64,000 nt of DNA from positions 96,288,280-96,352,279 of the forward strand of contig OV050033.1 in assembly GCA_920105625.2 (NCBI GenBank). Reading direction: 5' to 3'. Each line of letters starts with the position of its first letter. Position 1 is the stretch's first letter. The DNA is from Clusia tigrina. Taxonomy: Eukaryota; Arthropoda; Insecta; Diptera; Clusiidae. Below, piece after piece: positions 11,759-23,798 of the stretch. The notes beneath the pieces are model-generated. The model made no database searches. It worked only from the letters and a program-made list of their open reading frames with translations, and was not told the origin of the DNA. Made by a program: the position numbers and the translations under genes.

Positions 11759-14100
11759 AAATGGCCCTAACTTCTATACGGTACGTCCTTCACCTATCCA
11801 AGTTTGCAACATATAAATAGTTGTAACTTTTTAGTGCAGCGGCATAAAACCTTGAAATTTTGTAACAATAAAATACTCGAGCCTCTTGTCAATTTAAGCT
11901 ATCGCTCAAAGCTATGCTCCCCTTGAGTCCCAAATCAAACACTGATAAAATTTCAAATGGCCCTAACTTCTATACGGTACGTCCTACACTTATCAAAGTT
12001 TGCAACATACAAATGCTTGTAACTTTTTACTGGAGCGTCATAAAACCTCGAAATTTTGTAACAATAAAATACTCAAGCCTCTTGTCAATTTAAGCTATCG
12101 CTCAAAGCTATGCTACCCTTAAGTCCCAAATCAAACACTGATAAAACTTCAAATGGCCCTAACTTCTATACGGTACGTCCTACACCTATCAAAGTTTGCA
12201 ACATACAAATGCTTGTAACTTTTTACTGGAGCGTCATAAAACCTTGAAATTTTGTAACAATAAAGTACTCGAGCCTCTTGTCAATTTAAGCTATCGCTCA
12301 AAGCTATGCTACCCTTAAGTCCCAAATCAAACACTGATAAACTTCAAATGGCCCTAGCTTCTATACGGTACGTCCTACACCTATCAAAGTTTGCAACATA
12401 CAAATGCTTGTAACTTTTTACTGGAGCGTCATAAAACCTTGAAATTTTGTAACAATAAAGTACTCGAGCCTCTTGTCAATTTAAGCTATCGCTCAAAGCT
12501 ATCCTACCCTTGAGTCCCAAATCAAACACTGATAAAACTTCAGATGGCCCTAACTTCTATACGGTACGTCCTACACCTATCAAAGTTTGCAACATACAAA
12601 TGCTTGAAACTTTTTACTGGAGCGTCATAAAACCTTGAAATTTTGTAACAATATAGTACTCGAGCCTCTTGTCAATTTAAGTTATCGCTCAAAGCTGTGC
12701 TACCCTTGAGTCCCACATCAAAAACTGATAAAAATTCAAATGGCCCTAACTTCTATACGGTACGTCCTACACCTAACAAAGTTTACAACATACAAATGCT
12801 TGTAACTTTTTACTGGAGCGTCATAAAACCTTGAAATTTTGTAACAATAAAGTACTCGAACCTCTTGTCAATTTAAGCTATCGCTCAAAGCTGTGCTACC
12901 CTTGAGTCCCAAATCAAACACTGATAAAGCTTCAAATGGCCCTAACTTCTATACGGTACGTCCTACACCTGTCAAAGTTTGCAACATACAAATGCTTGTA
13001 ACTTTTTACTGGAGCGTCATAAAACCTTGAAATTTTGTAACAATAAAGTACTGGAGCCTCTTGTCAATTTAAGCTATCGCTCAAAGCTGTGCTACCCTTG
13101 AGTCCCAAATCAAACACTGATAAAACTTCAAATGGCCCTAACTTCTATACGGTACGTCCTACACCTATCAAAGTTTGCAACATATAAATGCTTGTAACTT
13201 TTTACTGGAGCGTCATAAAACCTTGAAATTTTGTAACAATTAAGTACTCGAGCCTCTTGTCAATTTAAGCTATCGCTCAAAGCTGTGCTACCCAAATCAA
13301 ACACTGATAAATCTTTAAATGGCCCTAACTTCTATACGGTATGTCCTACATCTATCAAAGTTTGAAACATACAAATGCTTGTAACTTTTTACTGGAGCGT
13401 CATAAAACCTTGAAATTTTGTAACAATAAACTACTCGAGCCTCTTGTCAATTTAATCTATCGCTCAAAGCTGTGCTACCCTTGAGTCCCAAATCAAACAC
13501 TGATAAAACTTCAAATGGCCCTAATTTCTATACGGTACGTCCTACACCTATCAAAGTTTGCAACATATAAATGCTAGCAAGTTTTTACTGGAGCGTCATA
13601 AAACCTCGAAATTGTGCAACAATAAAGTACTCGAGCCTCTTGTCAATTTAAGCTATCGCTCAAAGCTATGCTACCCTTGAGTCCCAAATCAAACACTGAT
13701 AAAATTTCAAATGGCCCTACCTTCTATACGGTACGTCCTACACCTATCAAAGTTTGCAACATACAAATGCTTGTAACTTTTTACTGGAGCGTCATAAAAC
13801 CTTGAAATTTTGTAACAATAAAGTACCCGAGCCTCTTGTCAAGTTAAGCTATCGCTCAAAGCTGTGCTACTCTTGAGTCCCAAATCAAACACTGATAAAA
13901 CTTTAAATGGCAATAACTTCTATACGGTACGTCCTACACCTATCAAAGTTTGAAACATACAAATGCTTGTAACTTTTTACTGGAGCGTCATAAAACCTTG
14001 AAATTTTGTAACAATAAAGTACTCGAGCCTCTTGTCAATTTAAGCTATCGCTCAAAGCTATGCTACCCTTGAGTCCCAAATCAAACACTGATAAAAATTC
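11759..14100. repeat. Block 1 HOR unit 6, 12-mer with 10 bp of deletions (2,342 bp)
   Basis: Order B C D D'' E F G H I J K L. GATAAACTTC near 12336 has lost one A. The H monomer has a 9-bp deletion at about 13291-13293, where the two CCC runs flanking TTGAGT collapse to one CCC. That is the signature of slippage or annealing between short direct repeats. Confidence 0.9.
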
Positions 14101-16256
14101 AAATGGCCCTAACTTCTATACGGTACGTCCTTCACCTATCAAAGTTTGCAACATATAAATAGTTGTAACTTTTTAGTGCAGCGGCATAAAACCTTGAAAT
14201 TTTGTAACAATAAAATACTCGAGCCTCTTGTCAATTTAAGCTATCGCTCAAAGCTATGCTCCCCTTGAGTCCCAAATCAAACACTGATAAAATTTCAAAT
14301 GGCCCTAACTTCTATACGGTACGTCCTACACTTATCAAAGTTTGCAACATACAAATGCTTGTAACTTTTTACTGGAGCGTCATAAAACCTCGAAATTTTG
14401 TAACAATAAAATACTCAAGCCTCTTGTCAATTTAAGCTATCGCTCAAAGCTATGCTACCCTTAAGTCCCAAATCAAACACTGATAAAACTTCAAATGGCC
14501 CTAACTTCTATACGGTACGTCCTACACCTATCAAAGTTTGCAACATACAAATGCTTGTAACTTTTTACTGGAGCGTCATAAAACCTTGAAATTTTGTAAC
14601 AATAAAGTACTCGAGCCTCTTGTCAATTTAAGCTATCGCTCAAAGCTATCCTACCCTTGAGTCCCAAATCAAACACTGATAAAACTTCAATTGGCCCTAT
14701 CTTCTATACGGTACGTCCTACACCTATCAAAGTTTGCAACATACAAATGCTTGAAACTTTTTACTGGAGCGTCATAAAACCTTGAAATTTTGTAACAATA
14801 TAGTACTCGAGCCTCTTGTCAATTTAAGTTATCGCTCAAAGCTGTGCTACCCTTGAGTCCCACATCAAAAACTGATAAAAATTCAAATGGCCCTAACTTC
14901 TATACGGTACGTCCTACACCTAACAAAGTTTGCAACATACAAATGCTTGTAACTTTTTACTGGAGCGTCATAAAACCTTGAAATTTTGTAACAATAAAGT
15001 ACTCGAACCTCTTGTCAATTTAAGCTATCGCTCAAAGCTGTGCTACCCTTGAGTCCCAAATCAAACACTGATAAAGCTTCAAATGGCCCTAACTTCTATA
15101 CGGTACGTCCTACACCTGTCAAAGTTTGCAACATACAAATGCTTGTAACTTTTTACTGGAGCGTCATAAAACCTTGAAATTTTGTAACAATAAAGTACTG
15201 GAGCCTCTTGTCAATTTAAGCTATCGCTCAAAGCTGTGCTACCCTTGAGTCCCAAATCAAACACTGATAAAACTTCAAATGGCCCTAACTTCTATACGGT
15301 ACGTCCTACACCTATCAAAGTTTGCAACATATAAATGCTTGTAACTTTTTACTGGAGCGTCATAAAACCTTGAAATTTTGTAACAATTAAGTACTCGAGC
15401 CTCTTGTCAATTTAAGCTATCGCTCAAAGCTGTGCTACCCTTGAGTCCCAAATCAAACACTGATAAATCTTCAAATGGCCCTAACTTCTATACGGTATGT
15501 CCTACATCTATCAAAGTTTGAAACATACAAATGCTTGTAACTTTTTACTGGAGCGTCATAAAACCTTGAAATTTTGTAACAATAAACTACTCGAGCCTCT
15601 TGTCAATTTAATCTATCGCTCAAAGCTGTGCTACCCTTGAGTCCCAAATCAAACACTGATAAAACTTCAAATGGCCCTAATTTCTATACGGTACGTCCTA
15701 CACCTATCAAAGTTTGCAACATATAAATGCTAGTAAGTTTTTACTGGAGCGTCATAAAACCTCGAAATTGTGCAACAATAAAGTACTCGAGCCTCTTGTC
15801 AATTTAAGCTATCGCTCAAAGCTATGCTACCCTTGAGTCCCAAATCAAACACTGATAAAATTTCAAATGGCCCTACCTTCTATACGGTACGTCCTACACC
15901 TATCAAAGTTTGCAACATACAAATGCTTGTAACTTTTCACTGGAGCGTCATAAAACCTTGAAATTTTGTAACAATAAAGTACCCGAGCCTCTTGTCAAGT
16001 TAAGCTATCGCTCAAAGCTGTGCTACTCTTGAGTCCCAAATCAAACACTGATAAAACTTTAAATGGCAATAACTTCTATACGGTACGTCCTACACCTATC
16101 AAAGTTTGAAACATACAAATGCTTGTAACTTTTTACTGGAGCGTCATAAAACCTTGAAATTTTGTAACAATAAAGTACTCGAGCCTCTTGTCAATTTAAG
16201 CTATCGCTCAAAGCTATGCTACCCTTGAGTCCCAAATCAAACACTGATAAAAATTC
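14101..16256. repeat. Block 1 HOR unit 7, 11-monomer derivative (2,156 bp)
   Basis: Order B C D E F G H I J K L, where the single D monomer starts as D and ends as D' (TATCCTACCC) before running into E. One monomer has been lost by exchange between the two very similar D and D' copies. The K monomer has the private change CTTTTCACTGG near 15935, also present in the next unit. Confidence 0.9.
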
Positions 16257-17588
16257 AAATGGCCCTAACTTCTATACGGTACGTCCTTCACCTATCAAAG
16301 TTTGCAACATATAAATAGTTGTAACTTTTTAGTGCAGCGGCATAAAACCTTGAAATTTTGTAACAATAAAATACTCGAGCCTCTTGTCAATTTAAGCTAT
16401 CGCTCAAAGCTATGCTCCCCTTGAGTCCCAAATCAAACACTGATAAAATTTCAAATGGCCCTAACTGCTATACGGTACGTCCTACACTTATCAAAGTTTG
16501 CAACATACAAATGCTTGTAACTTTTTACTGGAGCGTCATAAAACCTCGAAATTTTGTAACAATAAAATACTCAAGCCTCTTGTCAATTTAAGCTATCGCT
16601 CAAAGCTATGCTACCCTTAAGTCCCAAATCAAACACTGATAAAACTTCAAATGGCCCTAACTTCTATACGGTACGTCCTACACCTATCAAAGTTTGCAAC
16701 ATACAAATGCTTGTAACTTTTTACTGGAGCGTCATAAAACCTTGAAATTTTGTAACAATAAAGTACTCGAGCCTCTTGTCAATTTAAGCTATCGCTCAAA
16801 GCTATGCTACCCTTAAGTCCCAAATCAAACACTGATAAAACTTCAAATGGCCCTAACTTCTATACGGTACGTCCTACACCTATCAAAGTTTGCAACATAC
16901 AAATGCTTGTAACTTTTTACTGGAGCGTCATAAAACCTTGAAATTTTGTAACAATAAAGTACTCGAGCCTCTTGTCAATTTAAGCTATCGCTCAAAGCTA
17001 TCCTACCCTTGAGTCCCAAATCAAACACTGATAAAACTTCAATTGGCCCTATCTTCTATACGGTACGTCCTACACCTATCAAAGTTTGCAACATACAAAT
17101 GCTTGAAACTTTTTACTGGAGCGTCATAAAACCTTGAAATTGTGTAACAATATAGTACTCGAGCCTCTTGTCAATTTAAGTTATCGCTCAAAGCTCTGCT
17201 ACCCTTGAGTCCCACATCAAACACTGATAAAAATTCAAATGGCCCTAACTTCTATACGGTACGTCCTACACCTAACAAAGTTTGCAACATACAAATGCTT
17301 GTAACTTTTTACTGGAGCGTCATAAAACCTTGAAATTTTGTAACAATAAAGTACTCGAACCTCTTGTCAATTTAAGCTATCGCTCAAAGCTGTGCTACCC
17401 TTGAGTCCCAAATCAAACACTGATAAAGCTTCAAATGGCCCTAACTTCTATACGGTACGTCCTACACCTGTCAAAGTTTGCAACATACAAATGCTTGTAA
17501 CTTTTTACTGGAGCGTCATAAAACCTTGAAATTTTGTAACAATAAAGTACTGGAGCCTCTTGTCAATTTAAGCTATCGCTCAAAGCTG
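15825..17588. repeat. 9-monomer tandem duplication, copy 1 (1,764 bp)
   Basis: Sequence from about 15825 recurs 1,764 bp downstream. Shared private variants are CTTTTCACTGG, CCTAACTGC, AAATTGTGTAAC and CAAAGCTCTG. The left limit is bracketed by an A/G difference at 15824 versus 17588. The duplication is in phase with the monomer but not with the HOR start. Confidence 0.88.
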
Positions 17589-18020
17589 TGCTACCCTTGA
17601 GTCCCAAATCAAACACTGATAAAATTTCAAATGGCCCTACCTTCTATACGGTACGTCCTACACCTATCAAAGTTTGCAACATACAAATGCTTGTAACTTT
17701 TCACTGGAGCGTCATAAAACCTTGAAATTTTGTAACAATAAAGTACCCGAGCCTCTTGTCAAGTTAAGCTATCGCTCAAAGCTGTGCTACTCTTGAGTCC
17801 CAAATCAAACACTGATAAAACTTTAAATGGCAATAACTTCTATACGGTACGTCCTACACCTATCAAAGTTTGAAACATACAAATGCTTGTAACTTTTTAC
17901 TGGAGCGTCATAAAACCTTGAAATTTTGTAACAATAAAGTACTCGAGCCTCTTGTCAATTTAAGCTATCGCTCAAAGCTATGCTACCCTTGAGTCCCAAA
18001 TCAAACACTGATAAAAATTC
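16257..18020. repeat. Block 1 HOR unit 8, 9-monomer derivative (1,764 bp)
   Basis: Order B C D D' E F, then a G/J hybrid, then K and L. The hybrid has G marks (CCTGTCAAAG, ACTGGAGCC) and the J-type end AAAATTTC, so H, I and most of J are gone. The exchange point lies between about 17589 and 17624. C carries CCTAACTGC near 16461 and K carries CTTTTCACTGG, tying this unit to its neighbours. Confidence 0.9.
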
Positions 18021-19388
18021 AAATGGCCCTAACTTCTATACGGTACGTCCTTCACCTATCAAAGTTTGCAACATATAAATAGTTGTAACTTTTTAGTGCA
18101 GCGGCATAAAACCTTGAAATTTTGTAACAATAAAATACTCGAGCCTCTTGTCAATTTAAGCTATCGCTCAAAGCTATGCTCCCCTTGAGTCCCAAATCAA
18201 ACACTGATAAAATTTCAAATGGCCCTAACTGCTATACGGTACGTCCTACACTTATCAAAGTTTGCAACATACAAATGCTTGTAACTTTTTACTGGAGCGT
18301 CATAAAACCTCGAAATTTTGTAACAATAAAATACTCAAGCCTCTTGTCAATTTAAGCTATCGCTCAAAGCTATGCTACCCTTAAGTCCCAAATCAAACAC
18401 TGATAAAACTTCAAATGGCCCTAACTTCTATACGGTACGTCCTACACCTATCAAAGTTTGCAACATACAAATGCTTGTAACTTTTTACTGGAGCGTCATA
18501 AAACCTTGAAATTTTGTAACAATAAAGTACTCGAGCCTCTTGTCAATTTAAGCTATCGCTCAAAGCTATGCTACCCTTAAGTCCCAAATCAAACACTGAT
18601 AAAACTTCAAATGGCCCTAACTTCTATACGGTACGTCCTACACCTATCAAAGTTTGCAACATACAAATGCTTGTAACTTTTTACTGGAGCGTCATAAAAC
18701 CTTGAAATTTTGTAACAATAAAGTACTCGAGCCTCTTGTCAATTTAAGCTATCGCTCAAAGCTATCCTACCCTTGAGTCCCAAATCAAACACTGATAAAA
18801 CTTCAATTGGCCCTATCTTCTATACGGTACGTCCTACACCTATCAAAGTTTGCAACATACAAATGCTTGAAACTTTTTACTGGAGCGTCATAAAACCTTG
18901 AAATTGTGTAACAATATAGTACTCGAGCCTCTTGTCAATTTAAGTTATCGCTCAAAGCTCTGCTACCCTTGAGTCCCACATCAAACACTGATAAAAATTC
19001 AAATGGCCCTAACTTCTATACGGTACGTCCTACACCTAACAAAGTTTGCAACATACAAATGCTTGTAACTTTTTACTGGAGCGTCATAAAACCTTGAAAT
19101 TTTGTAACAATAAAGTACTCGAACCTCTTGTCAATTTAAGCTATCGCTCAAAGCTGTGCTACCCTTGAGTCCCAAATCAAACACTGATAAAGCTTCAAAT
19201 GGCCCTAACTTCTATACGGTACGTCCTACACCTGTCAAAGTTTGCAACATACAAATGCTTGTAACTTTTTACTGGAGCGTCATAAAACCTTGAAATTTTG
19301 TAACAATAAAGTACTGGAGCCTCTTGTCAATTTAAGCTATCGCTCAAAGCTGTGCTACCCTTGAGTCCCAAATCAAACACTGATAAAA
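17589..19388. repeat. 9-monomer tandem duplication, copy 2
   Basis: Second copy of the 1,764-bp segment. The alignment with copy 1 at a 1,764-bp offset holds until the T/C difference at 17625 versus 19389. The private variant CCTAACTGC reappears at 18225-18233. I noticed no difference between the copies along the lines compared, which suggests a recent event. Confidence 0.88.
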
Positions 19389-20372
19389 CTTCAAATGGCC
19401 CTAACTTCTATACGGTACGTCCTACACCTATCAAAGTTTGCAACATATAAATGCTTGTAACTTTTTACTGGAGCGTCATAAAACCTTGAAATTTTGTAAC
19501 AATTAAGTACTCGAGCCTCTTGTCAATTTAAGCTATCGCTCAAAGCTGTGCTACCTTTGAGTCCCAAATCAAACACTGATAAATCTTCAAATGGCCCTAA
19601 CTTCTATACGGTAGGTCCTACATCTATCAAAGTTTGAAACATACAAATGCTTGTAACTTTTTACTGGAGCGTCATAAAACCTTGAAATTTTCTAACAATA
19701 AACTACTCGAGCCTCTTGTCAATTTAATCTATCGCTCAAAGCTGTGCTACCCTTGAGTCCCAAATCAAACACTGATAAAACTTCAAATGGCCCTAATTTC
19801 TATACGGTACGTCCTACACCTATCAAAGTTTGCAACATATAAATGCTAGTAAGTTTTTACTGGAGCGTCATAAAACCTCGAAATTGTGCACCAATAAAGT
19901 ACTCGAGCCTCTTGTCAATTTAAGCTATCGCTAAAAGCTATGCTACCCTTGAGTCCCAAATCAAACACTGATAAAATTTCAAATGGCCCTACCTTCTATA
20001 CGGCACGTCCTACACCTATCAAAGTTTGCAACATACAAATGCTTGTAACTTTTTACTGGAGCGTCATAAAACCTTGAAATTTTGTAACAATAAAGTACTC
20101 GAGCCTCTTGTCAAGTTAAGCTATCGCTCAAAGCTGTGCTACTCTTGAGTCCCAAATCAAACACTGATAAAACTTTAAATGGCAATAACTTCTATACGGT
20201 ACGTTCTACACCTATCAAAGTTTGAAACATACAAATGCTTGTAACTTTTTACTGGAGCGTCATAAAACCTTGAAATTTTATAACAATAAAGTACTCGAGC
20301 CTCTTGTCAATTTAAGCTATTGCTCAAAGCGGTGCTACCCTTGAGTCCCAAATCAAACACTCATAAAACTTC
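18021..20372. repeat. Block 1 HOR unit 9, last 12-mer (2,352 bp)
   Basis: Order B to L is complete. The second half accumulates private substitutions: GTAGGTCCTACATC near 19611, TTTTCTAAC near 19690, GTGCACCAATAAAG near 19887, CTAAAAGC near 19932, GGCACGTCC near 20002 and ACGTTCTACACC near 20201. The next monomer at 20373 belongs to another type set, so the unit marks the edge of block 1. Confidence 0.88.
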
Positions 20373-20815
20373 AAATGGCCCTAACTTCTATACGGTACGT
20401 CCTACACCTATCAAAGTTTGCAACATACAAATACTTGTAACTTTTTACTGGAGCGTCATAAAACCATGACATTTTGTAACAATAAAGTACTCGAGCCTCT
20501 TGTCAATTTAAGTTATCGCTCAAAGCTGTGCTATCCTTGAGTCCCACATCAAACACTGATAAAAATTCAAATGGCCCTAACTTCTATACGGTACGTCCTA
20601 CACCTATCAAAGTTTGCAACATACAAATGCTTGTAACTTTTTACTGGAGCGTCATAAAACCTTGAAATTTTGTAACATTAAAGTACTCGAGCCTCTTGTC
20701 AATTTAAGTTATCGCTCAAAGCTGTGCTACCCTTGAGTCCCAAATCAAACACTGATAAAGCTTGAAATGGCCCAAACTTCTATATGGTACGTCCTACACC
20801 TATCAAAGTTTGCAA
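19700..20815. repeat. 4,099-bp-spaced direct repeat, copy 1
   Basis: About 1.1 kb covering the end of an I-type monomer, J, K, L and the two following monomers, repeated at 23799. Shared private marks are ACGTTCTACACC (20201 and 24300), CTATTGCTCAAAGCGG, CACTCATAAAAC, CCATGACATTTTG and CTATATGG. The offset of 4,099 bp is 21 monomers minus 17 bp; the 17 bp are explained by two 7-bp and three 1-bp deletions lying between the copies. Confidence 0.83.
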
Positions 20816-20870
20816 TATATAAATGCTTGTAACTTTTTACTGGAGCGTCATAAAACCTTGAAATTTTGTA

Positions 20871-21675
20871 ACAATTAAGTACTCTTGTCAATTTAAGCTA
20901 TCGCTCAAAGCTATGCTACCCTTGAGTCCCAAATCAAACACTGATAAGCTTTAAATGGCAATAACTTCTATACGGTACGTCCTACACCTATCAAAGTCTG
21001 CAACATACAAATACTTGTAACTTTTTACTGGAGCGTCATAAAACCTTGAAATTTTGTAACAATAAAATACTCGAGCCTCTTGTCAATTTAAGCTATCGCT
21101 CAAAGCTATGCTACCCTTGAGTCCCAAATCTAACACTGATAAAACTTCAAATGGCCCTAACTTCTATACGGTACGTCCTACACCTATCAAAGTTTGCAAC
21201 ATACAAATACTTGTAACTTTTTACTGGAGCGTCATAAAACCTTCAAATTTTGTAACAATAAAGTACTCGAGCCTCTTGTAATTTAAGCTATCGCTCAAAG
21301 CTAGGCTACCCTTGAGTCCCAAATCAAACACTGATAAAACTTCAAATGGCCCTAACTTCTATACGGTACGTCCTACACCTATCAAAGTTTGTAACATATA
21401 AATGCTTGTAACTTTTTACTGGAGCGTCATAAAACCTTGAAATTTTGTAACAATAAAGTACTCGAGCCTCTTGTCAATTTAAGCTATCGCTCAAAGCTGT
21501 GCTACCCTTGAGTCCCAAATCAAACACTGATAAAAATTCAAATGGCCCTAACTTCTATACGGTACGTCCTACACCTATCAAAGTTTGCAACATATAAATG
21601 CTTGTAACTTTTTAGTGCAGCGTCATAAAACCTTGAAATTTTGTAACAATAAAATACTCGAGCCTCTTGTCAATT
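20871..21675. repeat. 1,167-bp-spaced repeat, copy 1 (with 7-bp deletion marker)
   Basis: Starts in ACAATTAAGTACTCTTGTC, where 7 bp (GAGCCTC) are missing between two CTC triplets. Downstream marks are GATAAGCTTTAAATGG, AAGTCTGCAAC, AAATCTAAC and CCTTCAAATTTTG. The same series restarts 1,167 bp downstream (six monomers less 9 bp: a 7-bp deletion, the AAAAC-to-AGC change, and CTTGTAATTT near 21277). Similarity between the two copies fades near 21675. Confidence 0.85.
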
Positions 21676-21759
21676 TAAGTTATCGCTCAAAGCTGTGCTA
21701 CCCTTGAGTCCCAAATCAAACACTAATAAAATTTCAAATGGCCCTAACTTCTATACGGT

Positions 21760-23555
21760 ACGTCCTACACCTATCAAAGTTTGCAATATACAAATGCTTG
21801 TAACTTTTTACTGGAGCGTCATAAAACCTTGAAATTTTGTAACAATAAAGTACTGGAGCCTCTTGTCAATTTAAGCTATCGCTCAAAGCTGTGCTACCCT
21901 TGAGTCCCAAATCAAACACTGATAAAACTTCAAATGGCCCTAACATCTATACGGTACATCCTACACCTATCAAAGGTTGCAACATATAAATGCTTGTAAC
22001 TTTTTACTGGAGCGTCATAAAACCTTGAAATTTTGTAACAATTAAGTACTCTTGTCAATTTAAGCTATCGCTCAAAGCTATGCTACCCTTGAGTCCCAAA
22101 TCAAACACTGATAAGCTTTAAATGGCAATAACTTCTATACGGTACGTCCTACACCTATCAAAGTCTGCAACATACAAATACTTGTAACTTTTTACTGGAG
22201 CGTCATAAAACCTTGAAATTTTGTAACAATAAAATACTCGAGCCTCTTGTCAATTTAAGCTATCGCTCAAAGCTATGCTACCCTTGAGTCCCAAATCTAA
22301 CACTGATAAAACTTCAAATGGCCCTAACTTCTATACGGTACGTCCTACACCTATCAAAGTTTGCAACATACAAATACTTGTAACTTTTTACTGGAGCGTC
22401 ATAAAACCTTCAAATTTTGTAACAATAAAGTACTCGAGCCTCTTGTCAATTTAAGCTATCGCTCAAAGCTAGGCTACCCTTGAGTCCCAAATCAAACACT
22501 GATAAAACTTCAAATGGCCCTAACTTCTATACGGTACGTCCTACACCTATCAAAGTTTGTAACATATAAATGCTTGTAACTTTTTACTGGAGCGTCATAA
22601 AACCTTGAAATTTTGTAACAATAAAGTACTCGAGCCTCTTGTCAATTTAAGCTATCGCTCAAAGCTGTGCTACCCTTGAGTCCCAAATCAAACACTGATA
22701 AAAATTCAAATGGCCCTAACTTCTATACGGTACGTCCTACACCTATCAAAGTTTGCAACATATAAATGCTTGTAACTTTTTAGTGCAGCGTCATAAAACC
22801 TTGAAATTTTGTAACAATAAAATACTCGAGCCTCTTGTCAATTTAAGCTATCGGTCAAAGCTATGCTCCCCTTGACTCCCAAATCAAACACTAATAAAAT
22901 TTCAAATGGCCCTAACTTCTATACGGTACGTCCTACACCTATCAAAGTTTGCAACATACAAACGCTTGTAACCTTTTACTGGAGCGTCATAAAACCTTGA
23001 AATTTTGTAACAATAAAGTACTCGAGCCTCTTGTCAATTTAAGCTATCGCTCAAAGCTGTGCTACCCTTGAGTCCCAAATCAAACACTGATAAAGCTTCA
23101 AATGGCCCTAACTTCTATACGGTACGTCCTACACCTATCAAAGTTTGCAACATACAAATGCTTGTAACTTTTTACTGGAGCGTCATAAAACCTCGAAATT
23201 TTGTAACAATAAAATACTCGAGCCTCTTGTCAATTTCAGCTATCGCTCAAAGGTATGCTACCCTTAAGTCCCAAATCAAACACTGATAACACTTCAAATG
23301 GCCCTAACTTCTATACGGTACGTCCTACACCTATCAAAGTTTGCAACATACAAATGCTTGTAACTTTTTACTGGAGCGTCATAAAACCTTGAAATTTTGT
23401 AACAATAAAGTACTCGAGCCACTTGTCAATTTAAGCTAGCGCTCAAAGCTATCCTACCCTTGAGTCCCAAATCAAACACTGATAAAACTTCAATTGGCCC
23501 TATCTTCTATACGGTACGTCCTACACCTATCAAAGTTTGCAACATACAAATGCTT
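21760..23555. repeat. 3,128-bp-spaced direct repeat, copy 1
   Basis: About 1.8 kb that recurs 3,128 bp downstream (16 monomers minus 8 bp). Shared private marks are GCAATATAC (21783), ACATCTATACGGTACATCC, AAGGTTGCAAC, the 7-bp deletion at 22038, TATCGGTC, and the TTTCAGC plus CTCGAAAT monomer near 23059-23286. The left edge is limited by CTATACGG here against CTATATGG at the partner; the right edge by GCTTGTAAC here against GCTTGAAAC there. Confidence 0.82.
22038..22842. repeat. 1,167-bp-spaced repeat, copy 2 (with 7-bp deletion marker)
   Basis: Second occurrence of the ACTCTTGTC deletion and its downstream marks. A third lies at 25166, 3,128 bp further on. The copies share the 7-bp deletion by descent, which makes it a good lineage marker in block 2. 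The two copies diverge near 22843, where TATCGGTC and CTTGACTCCC replace the copy 1 sequence. Confidence 0.85.
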
Positions 23556-23798
23556 GTAACTTTTTACTGGAGCGTCATAAAACCTTGAAATTTTGTAACA
23601 ATAAAGTACTCGAGCCTCTTGTCAATTTAAGCTATCGATCAAAGCTATCCTACCCTTGAGTCCCAAATCAAACACTGATAAAACTTCAATTGGCCCTATC
23701 TTCTATACGGTACGTCCTACACCTATCAAAGTTTGCAACATACAAATGCTTGTAACTTTTTACTGGAGCGTCATAAAACCTTGAAATTTTGTAACAAT

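Larger units (their letters stand above)
1..20372. repeat. HOR block 1: 12-monomer higher-order repeat family
   Basis: Monomers fall into recurring types in fixed order. B: TTCACC, ATAAATAGTTG, GTGCAGCGG. C: ACACTTATC and ACTCAAGCC. D and D': near-consensus, ending TTAAGTCCC or TATCCTACCC. E: AATTGGCCCTATC, GCTTGAAAC, AATATAGTAC, CCCACATC. F: CCTAACAAAG and CTCGAACC. G: CCTGTCAAAG and ACTGGAGCC. H: ATATAAATGCTTG with CAATTAAG. I: GTATGTCCTACATC and TTTAATCTATC. J: CCTAATTTC, GCTAGTAAG, GAAATTGTGC. K: CCTACCTTC and GTCAAGTTAAG. L: TTTAAATGGCAATAAC and TTTGAAAC. B-type monomers start at 197, 2549, 3529, 6272, 8624, 11759, 14101, 16257 and 18021. Unit lengths between them are 12, 5, 14, 12, 16, 12, 11, 9 and 12 monomers. 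Confidence 0.93.

Noticed and set aside
23059..23286. Recurring 75-codon open frame on the + strand (also at 26187, 31673, 34417, 35005, 38337, 38925, 41277 and 61259)
   Set aside because: It is satellite sequence read in one frame. Consensus monomers have stops at TGA in CCTTGAAAT and TAA in TTTAAGC. The frame opens only in the monomer type where these read CCTCGAAAT and TTTCAGC. Several copies begin at GTG, the next stop comes within about one further monomer, and copies are multiplied by segment duplication, not by selection on a protein.
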